Positions 1-6,194 of a DNA stretch of 18,358 nucleotides are shown here, piece by piece. This DNA is from Dehalococcoidia bacterium. Lineage in GTDB: Bacteria; Chloroflexota; Dehalococcoidia; E44-bin15. Position 1 is the first letter of the stretch. Each line of letters starts with the position of its first letter. Under the pieces are notes generated by a model that searched no databases, was not told where the DNA came from, and worked only from the letters and a program-made list of their open reading frames with translations. A program made the translations under genes and the position numbers. The DNA lies in assembly GCA_030667555.1 (NCBI GenBank), contig DAOUVR010000003.1, forward strand, positions 1 to 18,358. Direction: 5' to 3'.

Positions 1-987
1 CCCAAGGTCGAGTAGCATAATGTGCTCAGCACGTTCCTTTTCATCATTCCGTAGTTCCTCCTCCAGAGCCAGGTCCTCGGCCGGATTTGCTCCACGAGGA
101 CGTGTTCCGGCGATGGGATGGGTTGCCACTATACCATCCTCCACCCTCACCAGGAGCTCTGGCGAGGCGCCGATGATGTGACAGCCGTCCAGGTGAAGAT
201 AATACATATATGGCGAGGGGTTTATACTTCTCAGTGCCCGATAGATTTGAAAGGGCTCGGCAGTGGTAGTTTTGCTAAGTCGCTGAGAAAGAACCACCTG
301 AATAATCTCTCCAGCCTCAATATACTCTTTCGCTTGAGTGACGCTGGCTTCGAACTCAGCCTTGGAGATGTTGGATACGATAGGGGAATGGGTGGCTGCT
401 ATCCCGGGGGCTTTTCTTCTTGCTTGCTGAATAGGTTGGTACAGTCTCTCTACCAAAACATCGATCCGTTCCACCGCCCTGTGGTATGCTTCCTCTATGT
501 CGCCTTCCAGATATGCGTGGCTGACGACCTTAATCTTGTGGGTCAGGTGGTCGAAAACGAGAACGGTATCGGAAAACATAAAGAGGGATTCTGGCAAGCT
601 CAGGGGGTCGGAATCGGGCGAAGGCAACTCTTCAAAGTGTCTCACCGTCTCATAAGCTAGATAGCCTACCGCTCCGCCATGAAAGCGGGGCAGGTCGGGT
701 AGTAAAACTAACTTGTATTTATCTAGCTCATTCTGCACCGCAATCAGGGGATCAGGCGTCTCACCGCTTGACTTGAGAACGAGATAGGGTTCAGAGCCAA
801 TAAAGCTATAGCGTGCCAGTCGCTCCCCGCCCTCGACGCTCTCCAGGAGGAAAGAATAAGGATGGCGGGCAACCTTCAGATAGGCGGAAACCGGTGTTTC
901 CAGGTCAGCTACTATCTCACGATAAACTGGCACCAGATTGCCGTATCTCTTAAGTTTTCGTACCTCATCTAATGTAGGGTAGTACAT
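1..987 (-). CDS. trpE: Anthranilate synthase component I (TrpE), C-terminus cut by window edge
   Basis: TrpE uses the ammonia supplied by TrpG to turn chorismate into anthranilate, the first committed step of tryptophan synthesis. The frame is open from ATG at 987 to base 1 (329 codons). The protein ends after LLDLG, just before the usual RND of the family, so roughly the last 160 residues lie outside. Visible family marks are LLES (residues 47-50) and NPSPYMYY (256-263), which form the tryptophan feedback site in known TrpE proteins, and the core motif PIAGTRPRG (291-299). Both allosteric elements are present, so end-product inhibition is expected. Start choice: the ATG follows an AAGGA-type ribosome site and lies directly after the T-box terminator. 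Paralogues such as PabB share the fold, but the Trp-binding motifs and the Trp-specific leader argue for TrpE. Downstream trp genes are probably beyond the left edge. Confidence 0.96.
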   Translation of the reverse strand, partial: MYYPTLDEVRKLKRYGNLVPVYREIVADLETPVSAYLKVARHPYSFLLESVEGGERLARYSFIGSEPYLVLKSSGETPDPLIAVQNELDKYKLVLLPDLPRFHGGAVGYLAYETVRHFEELPSPDSDPLSLPESLFMFSDTVLVFDHLTHKIKVVSHAYLEGDIEEAYHRAVERIDVLVERLYQPIQQARRKAPGIAATHSPIVSNISKAEFEASVTQAKEYIEAGEIIQVVLSQRLSKTTTAEPFQIYRALRSINPSPYMYYLHLDGCHIIGASPELLVRVEDGIVATHPIAGTRPRGANPAEDLALEEELRNDEKERAEHIMLLDLG

Positions 988-1004
988 AGTATTCCATCCT
1001 TAAT

Positions 1005-1038
1005 AAAAATACCCTTCGCCCTTTAAGGGGCGAAGGGT
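1005..1038 (-). terminator. Intrinsic terminator of the trpE T-box
   Basis: On the minus strand ACCCTTCGCCC (from 1038) pairs with GGGCGAAGGGT (1021-1011) around a short loop, followed by ATTTTT. Its 5' arm is shared with the antiterminator, as expected for a transcriptional T-box. Confidence 0.92.
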
Positions 1039-1300
1039 TCAAATTCGCGGTGCCACCCTTATTACCCCGCATTAGCGGGGCATCTCTTTCAGGTACGCCC
1101 CGATATATCGGGGCGTACCCTGAGCTCTGATAACGGTGCCCTCTCCGTCAAAGCCTACTTCCCCGGCCTGTCGGGGTTTCGGTTTGCGACTCCCAGACCC
1201 ATTCGTACGCACGCGCTGGTATCGGCTCACACCTAACCCGACTCTCTGACCCTCGCTTAGCGCCTACTACTCCTGTTCGCAGTCTTTGCCTTATTCTATT
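1005..1300 (-). promoter_or_regulatory. T-box leader (tRNA-Trp-sensing riboswitch) of trpE
   Basis: Read on the minus strand, the leader contains the canonical T-box AGGGTGGCACCGCG at 1059-1046. A Stem I module lies upstream, with a GGAGTAGTA motif (about 1274-1266), AGAGAG and GGTGTGAGCC elements, and the closing CTGGGAGT. In the specifier loop the bases after GAA read TGG (1201-1199), the tryptophan codon. The strand AACCCTT just after the T-box (about 1039-1033) can pair with AAGGGT of the T-box as antiterminator, or with GAAGGGT (1017-1011) in the terminator, so the two structures exclude each other. Uncharged tRNA-Trp should favour antitermination and trpE expression. All elements are seen in sequence; the mechanism is known for the class. 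Confidence 0.93.
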
Positions 1301-1308
1301 GTTGATAA

Positions 1309-1338
1309 AGTGTAACAAAAAGACCAGGGAAAAGTCAA
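1309..1338 (-). promoter_or_regulatory. Probable promoter of the trpE T-box transcript
   Basis: Minus-strand TTGACT (1338-1333), 18-base spacer, TACACT (1314-1309). This places the transcript start about 1300, just ahead of Stem I. The -10 matches consensus at only four of six positions. Confidence 0.55.
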
Positions 1339-1442
1339 GGGTCTCACTAAACCTGGGGAAGTTGCCAGAACTTGCCCTCGCTCTTTATGGAGGGGGCGAG
1401 CACCATCTCGGTTTGTTGCATCTCTTTGATGGAGAGGGCACC

Positions 1443-2486
1443 TCACATCCCCATGGAATTACGTAACGCCCCAATAAAATTTTGTGTCCCGCTGGTGACC
1501 GTAGCTGGGCCGAAGAGGATCTGCTCTAGACTGCTGCCGCTGCCTACCTTGATTCGTGTCCCCCGAGGTAGAGCTGCGTGAGGGGTAGCCATGCCCCACT
1601 GATAGCCTCGCCCAGGTGCCTCTTTTGCTTGAGCCAATATCGAGCCCAGCATTACTGCATCGGCGCCGCAGGCGAATGCTTTACATAAATCTCCACCGGT
1701 GCGAATACCACCATCGGTTATAACGGCAACATACCTTCCCGTCTCTTGGAGATACTGTTCCCTTGCTGCGGCGCAATCCATCGTCGCTGTCGCCTGTGGA
1801 ACCCCAACACCCACAACTTCCCTTGTGGTACACGCTGCTCCAGGCCCCACCCCCACAAGAATCCCTGATATCCCTTCCCTCATCAATTCTAACGCAGCAC
1901 TATAACTGACGCAGTTTCCCACGATGATTGGCACTGGCATTAGCTGGTAAAGCTCGGAGAAGATGAGCCCGTGATAGCTTTTCGATATGTGGCGGGAAGA
2001 GGTTACTGTGGACTGGACGACGAAAATATCCACGCCGGCTTCCACGGTCATGTGAGCAAAGCTTTTGGTTTTCTGAGGCGTTACCGAAACGGCGCAGATA
2101 CCTCCGGCGTTCTTGATCTGCCTTATCCGTTCGCCGATGAGATTCTCCTTGATTGGCTGAGAATAGACCTTTTGAAGGAAATTGATGGCCTCATCCTGAG
2201 GGGTATTGGCGATTTCCACTAGAATTTCGTCGGCGTTTTCATAGCGGGTTTGCAGTCCTTCCAGATTGAGCACGGCTAATCCCCCCAACTTGCTCAGCAA
2301 GACGGCAAAGTGAGGGTCGACCACTGCATCCATAGCAGACGCAAGGATGGGAATGGGGAAGGTAAAATTGTCCAGGGTGAATTCAATGCTAACCTGCTCT
2401 GGGCTGATGGTGATATCTCCGGGTACAAGCGCTATCTCGTCAAACCCGTAGCCACGCCGTATGTCTTTGAACCGAGGGGCATCCAT
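1443..2486 (-). CDS. guaB3: IMP dehydrogenase family protein, GuaB3 type (no CBS domains)
   Basis: This is a 347-residue TIM-barrel protein of the IMPDH/GMP reductase superfamily. IMPDH makes XMP from IMP with NAD, the first step of guanine nucleotide synthesis. Visible signs are the catalytic loop GVGPGAACTTR with Cys219, ITDGGIRTGGD (residues 256-266) for the phosphate site, and LASAMDAVVD near residue 48. The tandem CBS insert of classical GuaB (about 490 residues) is absent. GVGPGAACTT followed by GVGVPQATA is the pattern I associate with GuaB3 of actinobacteria and cyanobacteria. The ATG at 2486 is used, with weak AAGGA upstream and a good promoter facing it. Whether it is the cell's only IMPDH cannot be told from this window. 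GMP reductase is the main alternative. Confidence 0.86.
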   Translation of the reverse strand: MDAPRFKDIRRGYGFDEIALVPGDITISPEQVSIEFTLDNFTFPIPILASAMDAVVDPHFAVLLSKLGGLAVLNLEGLQTRYENADEILVEIANTPQDEAINFLQKVYSQPIKENLIGERIRQIKNAGGICAVSVTPQKTKSFAHMTVEAGVDIFVVQSTVTSSRHISKSYHGLIFSELYQLMPVPIIVGNCVSYSAALELMREGISGILVGVGPGAACTTREVVGVGVPQATATMDCAAAREQYLQETGRYVAVITDGGIRTGGDLCKAFACGADAVMLGSILAQAKEAPGRGYQWGMATPHAALPRGTRIKVGSGSSLEQILFGPATVTSGTQNFIGALRNSMGM

Positions 2487-2520
2487 AGATTATCTTTTCT
2501 TGTCCTTGATTTTAGGGCAC

Positions 2521-2549
2521 ACTATATCAGAGGGGATATCCAAAGTCAA
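2521..2549 (-). promoter_or_regulatory. guaB3 promoter
   Basis: Minus-strand TTGACT (2549-2544), 17-base spacer, TATAGT (2526-2521). This near-consensus sigma-70 site would start transcription near 2514, 28 bases before the guaB3 ATG. Confidence 0.8.
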
Positions 2550-2558
2550 TTCGTTAAC

Positions 2559-2587
2559 TGGACGGCGACGCTAGATAGTAGTATAAT
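2559..2587 (+). promoter_or_regulatory. Probable promoter of rplY/ctc
   Basis: TGGACG (2559-2564), 17-base spacer, perfect TATAAT (2582-2587). It is divergent from the guaB3 promoter, with only 9 bases between the two -35 boxes. It would give a leader of about 97 bases before the GTG start at 2691. Confidence 0.65.
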
Positions 2588-2690
2588 TTTCTAAGTCATC
2601 TTGGAAGTGTTGCCGCGAATCAGGGCAATGATGGAGTTCACGGGCATATTAGCATGGAGAAGCGGGTGCCCATTCTTTAGGGGGGTAAAA

Positions 2691-3329
2691 GTGAAGCGAG
2701 AGGAATTGACAGCCAGCAGGAGAGATGTTCTAGGTAAGAAGGTCAGATTTCTGCGCCGAAAAGGGTTAACTCCTGCTAATGTGTATGGTACAAATATCGA
2801 ATCCATCCCTCTCCAAATAGAGACTTCCCTTTTGGAGCGACTAATTGCTAGCGTGGGCAGGAATGCTCTTATCACCCTCAGGATTGATGGAAAGCGAAAG
2901 GTGGCTATGATTCGCGATATCGACCGGGATGCGTTAACTGACGTTTTGCTCCATGTCGATTTCTTCCAGGTAGAAATGACACATAAGGTGAAAGTTGAGG
3001 TGCCACTTGTCTTTGTTGGCGAGTCTCCTGTGGAGAAGGTTAGCCGGTTGATGTTGCTTCATAACATATCTGCTCTCCATGTTGAAGCATTCCCCTCAGA
3101 TCTGCCCAAGAACATTGAGGTGGACATCTCACAACTTGCGGAAGCTAATCAGTCTATTCACGTCAGAGATATCCTGGTGGGCGATAATGTGGAGGTGCTC
3201 ACCGAGCTCAGTGAATTGGTGGTTCAAGTAATGGAAAGCCGTATTGACGCTGAAGCTGAGGAGGTCAAACCTGAGGAGGTGGAGGCCGAGGAGGAAGTTG
3301 GACCTCAGGTTGAAGCTGAGTCGGAATAA
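2691..3329 (+). CDS. rplY: Large ribosomal subunit protein bL25 (L25/TL5/CTC family)
   Basis: This protein binds 5S rRNA in the large subunit. Residues about 1-95 form the L25 RNA-binding domain (GKKVRFLRRKGLTPANVYG, residues 15-33). Residues about 100-185 match the C-terminal beta domain of long TL5/CTC forms. Residues about 188-212 form a strongly acidic Glu-rich tail. I place the start at GTG 2691 (212 residues), not at the in-frame ATG 2601. A strong GGGGGT ribosome site (2681-2686) lies just upstream, the product then begins MKREELTASRR as expected for the family, and the extra 30 residues of the longer frame resemble no L25. It has its own promoter and converges on fmt. Confident. Confidence 0.95.
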   Translation: MKREELTASRRDVLGKKVRFLRRKGLTPANVYGTNIESIPLQIETSLLERLIASVGRNALITLRIDGKRKVAMIRDIDRDALTDVLLHVDFFQVEMTHKVKVEVPLVFVGESPVEKVSRLMLLHNISALHVEAFPSDLPKNIEVDISQLAEANQSIHVRDILVGDNVEVLTELSELVVQVMESRIDAEAEEVKPEEVEAEEEVGPQVEAESE

Positions 3330-3529
3330 AGCCTAGAACACCTCGGGCCCAGGGCGATCAGGACGAAATAGGGCGGTGTGATACCGCCTGAACCAGAGTG
3401 GCTGCATTAGGAGGGTAAAAAAGATAAGCATTCCTATCCCATCTCGTAGGGAGACCTATTAAGGTCGTCTGGTAGGAAACGGAAACCTTTGCCCTGCGAG
3501 GGAGAGATAGATATTAGCAGGTTCCCATC
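3330..3529. other. Non-coding convergent intergenic region with several hairpins
   Basis: No credible gene lies here, between the ends of rplY and fmt. Hairpins include GGCGGT/ACCGCC (3372-3388, loop GTGAT), GACCT/AGGTC (3453-3466, loop ATTA), CCCT/AGGG (3492-3502) and TCCCAT/ATGGGA (3523-3540, over the fmt stop). TTCCTA (3431-3436) can pair with TAGGAA (3473-3478), enclosing two adjacent hairpins as a three-way junction. AGGAGGGT at 3410-3417 resembles a ribosome site but no start codon follows at a usable distance. No arm has a convincing T-tract, so termination is only presumed. Confidence 0.5.
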
Positions 3530-4459
3530 TCAACATGGGAGCAGTGCTCCGATGAAATCCCTCTGCCCCAGCACAAATTCCTCAGCGCTCATCTTTCTCT
3601 TCCCTTCAAGCTGGACCCTTAAAAGCTCGAGAATACCCTCCGCGGTCTGAACGCCAACGCCTCCCCCCGCAAGCGTAATCACTCTCCCTGGCTCATCTTG
3701 TGCCCCAGGCAGGTGAGAGGCATCGACAACCTTGAGAGCTTTCCCTCGCAATCGAGTATAACAACCGGGCCAGGGCTGAAAGGCTCGCACCTGGCGCCAT
3801 ATCTCGAGGGCAGGGAGGTGCCAATCTATCTCCCCTTGTTCTTTGCTGAGGGACTTGGTGTAGGAAGCCTCGTCATCGTTTTGAGGTTGGGGGGTAATAG
3901 CATGGGAAAGCCAGCGAGGCAGTGTTTCCTCCAGGAGCCGGGCGCCAGTGGAAGCAAGATTTGTGGTGAGTGACTCGGCGCTATCTTCGGGCGCGATGGG
4001 CACTCTCTTCTGAGCAAGGATGGGGCCGCTGTCAACTCCACGATCCATGAGCATGATGGTGACCCCGGTACAGTCATCGCCGCTAAGGATGGCTCCTTGA
4101 ATGGGGGAGGGACCGCGATGCCTGGGTAGAAGAGAGGGATGGATATTGATGCAGCCGAAGGGAGGCATATTGAGTACCTCCTCAGGCAGGATCTTTCCAA
4201 AGGCAGCCACCACAATGACATCGGGGTTAAGCTGAGCCAAAGATTCAAGCACATCAGCTTCATTGAAACTGTTCGGCTGGCGCACCTCAAGCCCGTACTT
4301 GATAGCCATCTTCTTCACTGGAGGTAGTGAAAGGGATCGCCCTCTCCCTGCGGGTTTATCAGGTTGAGTGTAAACGGCAATCAAGGGGTGCTCACTGGCA
4401 ACAAGCCGCTCAAGGATCGGCACGCCAAACTCGGATGTCCCCATAAAGACAATTCTCAT
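3530..4459 (-). CDS. fmt: Methionyl-tRNA formyltransferase
   Basis: Fmt formylates initiator Met-tRNA with 10-formyltetrahydrofolate in the cytoplasm. The 309-residue length is normal. The N-terminal Rossmann-like formyltransferase domain covers about residues 1-205. It contains MRIVFMGTSEFGVP, the tRNA-contact loop TQPDKPAGRGR (31-41) and the catalytic set Asn105, His107 (NIHPSLLPRHRGPSP) and Asp143 (MDRGVDSG). The C-terminal OB-like domain carries WHLPALEIWRQVRAFQPWPG. Start ATG 4459 has GAGGA upstream. The usual partner def is not adjacent; fmt stands alone between converging rplY and diverging dnaA. Confidence 0.97.
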   Translation of the reverse strand: MRIVFMGTSEFGVPILERLVASEHPLIAVYTQPDKPAGRGRSLSLPPVKKMAIKYGLEVRQPNSFNEADVLESLAQLNPDVIVVAAFGKILPEEVLNMPPFGCINIHPSLLPRHRGPSPIQGAILSGDDCTGVTIMLMDRGVDSGPILAQKRVPIAPEDSAESLTTNLASTGARLLEETLPRWLSHAITPQPQNDDEASYTKSLSKEQGEIDWHLPALEIWRQVRAFQPWPGCYTRLRGKALKVVDASHLPGAQDEPGRVITLAGGGVGVQTAEGILELLRVQLEGKRKMSAEEFVLGQRDFIGALLPC

Positions 4460-4503
4460 AGCATTTCCTCGACGAATTCTAACATGGAAAAAGGGAAAAG
4501 GGA

Positions 4504-4532
4504 ATTATAAAATTGGTGCAAAATTGGTGCAA
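4504..4532 (-). promoter_or_regulatory. fmt promoter
   Basis: Minus-strand TTGCAC (4532-4527), 17-base spacer, perfect TATAAT (4509-4504). The -35 lies inside the second copy of an 11-bp tandem repeat. The predicted start is near 4497, about 38 bases before the ATG. Confidence 0.72.
4509..4530. repeat. Tandem 11-bp repeat in the fmt-dnaA promoter region
   Basis: AAAATTGGTGC occurs twice head to tail (4509-4519 and 4520-4530), followed by five more A. It spans the fmt -35 and spacer and ends ten bases before the dnaA -35, so it could be an operator or an UP-like element. Seen directly; the role is inferred. Confidence 0.75.
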
Positions 4533-4539
4533 AAACCTC

Positions 4540-4568
4540 TTGACCAAAGGGGGATGGTTTGTTATTCT
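4540..4568 (+). promoter_or_regulatory. Probable dnaA promoter
   Basis: TTGACC (4540-4545), 17-base spacer, TATTCT (4563-4568). Back to back with the fmt promoter, with seven bases between the -35 boxes. It implies a dnaA leader of about 225 bases. Confidence 0.6.
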
Positions 4569-4574
4569 TTTTAT

Positions 4575-4798
4575 GTTAATCCTCAGGAGGAGTTCCTCAA
4601 GATTGGGGCACCGCCCCAGGTTATTTGGAGGGGTTTAACCCCGCAACCAGCGGTATTATTGTATTGCCTTCAATAACGAGGCGCTCGTGTGCGCCTAATG
4701 CCTTGAGAAAGGCAATCCTTAATGTAGAATAGTTTGGGCTCTCTGGGTTTTTTTGCTCACCTAAAGGTACCGCTTGGAGAGCAGAGGGATTAGTCAAA
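4575..4798 (+). promoter_or_regulatory. Long structured leader of dnaA
   Basis: Simple hairpins are TGGGGC/GCCCCA (4604-4618), GGGGT/ACCCC (4630-4642) and AGGCGC/GCGCCT (4679-4696). Three pairings compete: TTATTG/CAATAA (4656-4661 with 4671-4676) places ATTGCCTT in its loop; ATTGCCTT (4663-4670) pairs perfectly with AAGGCAAT (4709-4716); and TGCCTT/AAGGCA (4699-4714) forms a hairpin with a GAGA tetraloop using the same 3' arm. GCTCTC (4738-4743) can pair with GAGAGC (4777-4782), which abuts the AGAGGG ribosome site. A run of seven T (4748-4754) has no proper stem before it. No known riboswitch class was recognised. Confidence 0.5.
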
Positions 4799-6145
4799 AT
4801 GATAGCTGCGAAGGAAACCTGGGAGGCAGTGCTTGATAAACTTCAACTGCAGGTTACAAAGACGAATTATGAAACATGGCTCGGGGGAACTGTTGGCCTG
4901 AGTTGCGAACATAACCAGTTTGTAGTGGGCGTGCCATCGCCATTTAACGTGGAGTGGTTGGAGAGGCGGCTGCGCTCTCTTATCAAAAAGACCCTCATGG
5001 ACATCACCGGGCGAGACATTGATGTCAAGTTCCAGGTTCAGCAAGTAGAAGAGAGCAATCCATCCTTTGCCAAATCCAAGAAGCGTGCGTCAGGCTTTAA
5101 TTCTAAGTACACCTTCGACTCTTTTATAATAGGCAATTGTAATTGTCTCGCTCACGCTGCTGCCGTGGGGGTAGCGGAGAAACCTGGTTCAGTCTATAAC
5201 CCCCTATTTATCTATGGTGGTGTCGGGTTGGGAAAGACTCACCTGCTGCATGCCATAGGAAACCTGGTCTCCCAAAGCAATCTTCGAGTGCTTTATGTCA
5301 GTACAGAGCAATTTACTAACGATTTCATAAGAGCGATTAAGGAGAGGAAGACAGAGGAGTTTCGCCAAAAGTATCGGGGTGTTGATGTACTGTTAATCGA
5401 CGATGTCCAGTTTATCATCGGTAAGGAACAGACCCAGGAAGGGTTCTTCCATACCTTTAATGACCTGCACAATGGAAATCACCAGATTGTAGTCACAAGT
5501 GACCGTTCACCGAAAGATATGCCCTTACTTGAAGACCGATTGCGATCCCGCTTTGAATGGGGGCTCATTGCCGATATCCAATCCCCTGATTTTGAGACTC
5601 GCTTCGCCATACTTGAAGTTAAGGCAGAGCAGATGAGAGCAGAAGTACCCAAAGAGGTTCTTGACTTCATCACTCGTAAGGCCTATGACAGCATTCGGGA
5701 TTTAGAGGGTTCACTGAATCGTATTGTTGCCTTTTCCAAGCTTGCCAAAGCTCCCATCACCATTGAGTTGGCGATCAAAGCTCTAGCAAATAACTCCAAC
5801 AATTCCACCCATCGTGCTTCTAGCCCCTTGTTCATCATCGATGCTGTGGCCAAATACTTTGACCTCACTCCAGATGCTTTGAAAGGGAGAGCTAGGGATA
5901 GGCAAACTGCCCTGGCACGCCATATCGCAGTTTATCTTATCAAGGAGGAGACAGACCGCTCCTTTGCTGATATTGGAAGGGAGTTCGGCGGCAGAGACCA
6001 CTCAGTCATTCTCCGTAGCTGCCAGAAAATGGCCTCCGAGATGGAGAACGACCATCAATTGCGGTCTGATATCCTTGAGATAAAGGCCAAGACCCACCGC
6101 AAAGCGGCAAGTGGACGACCCGTACTCTCTAAAGTAGGGCGTTAG
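4799..6145 (+). CDS. dnaA: Chromosomal replication initiator DnaA
   Basis: DnaA binds and melts the replication origin. At 448 residues it is near-normal length with a short linker. Domain I covers about 1-82 (W-ETVLDKL-like start, Trp8 and Trp27). Domain II is about 83-100. The AAA+ domain starts at KYTFDSFI (103-110), with Walker A GGVGLGKT (140-147), Walker B VLLIDD (197-202), sensor I VVTSD (231-235) and the box VII arginine region LEDRLRSRFEWG (244-255). Domain IV has the DNA-binding helix-turn-helix ending GGRDHSVILRSCQK (397-410); the usual form is GRDHTTVLHA, so the recognition loop differs at a few positions. The ribosome site is weak (AGAGGG, 11 bases from ATG). No dnaN or recF lies nearby; the gene stands alone beside fmt. 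Confidence 0.97.
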   Translation: MIAAKETWEAVLDKLQLQVTKTNYETWLGGTVGLSCEHNQFVVGVPSPFNVEWLERRLRSLIKKTLMDITGRDIDVKFQVQQVEESNPSFAKSKKRASGFNSKYTFDSFIIGNCNCLAHAAAVGVAEKPGSVYNPLFIYGGVGLGKTHLLHAIGNLVSQSNLRVLYVSTEQFTNDFIRAIKERKTEEFRQKYRGVDVLLIDDVQFIIGKEQTQEGFFHTFNDLHNGNHQIVVTSDRSPKDMPLLEDRLRSRFEWGLIADIQSPDFETRFAILEVKAEQMRAEVPKEVLDFITRKAYDSIRDLEGSLNRIVAFSKLAKAPITIELAIKALANNSNNSTHRASSPLFIIDAVAKYFDLTPDALKGRARDRQTALARHIAVYLIKEETDRSFADIGREFGGRDHSVILRSCQKMASEMENDHQLRSDILEIKAKTHRKAASGRPVLSKVGR

Positions 6146-6194
6146 TCGAATCGCGACAAGCCAGGGTTCGGACAGTGAGTAGCGTGTGCTTGTA

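Noticed and set aside
118..660. Plus-strand open frame of 180 codons
   Set aside because: It lies wholly antisense to trpE, which has clear family motifs; the product resembles nothing and has no ribosome site.
2601..2690. N-terminal extension of the L25 frame back to ATG 2601
   Set aside because: No ribosome site before it. The strong GGGGGT plus GTG at 2691 gives the normal L25 N-terminus, and 2601 is only about seven bases from the predicted transcript start.
3410..3417. Ribosome site of a small gene downstream of rplY
   Set aside because: No ATG, GTG or TTG lies at a workable distance after AGGAGGGT.
3826..4290. Alternative minus-strand frame of 154 codons inside fmt
   Set aside because: An out-of-frame shadow of fmt with low-complexity Pro/Ser/Leu content.
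4748..4754. Intrinsic terminator at the seven-T run in the dnaA leader
   Set aside because: No stable GC-rich stem directly precedes the T run; only a long-range GCTCTC/GAGAGC pairing encloses it.
4460..4798. oriC beside dnaA
   Set aside because: No DnaA boxes found on either strand and no dnaN neighbour.
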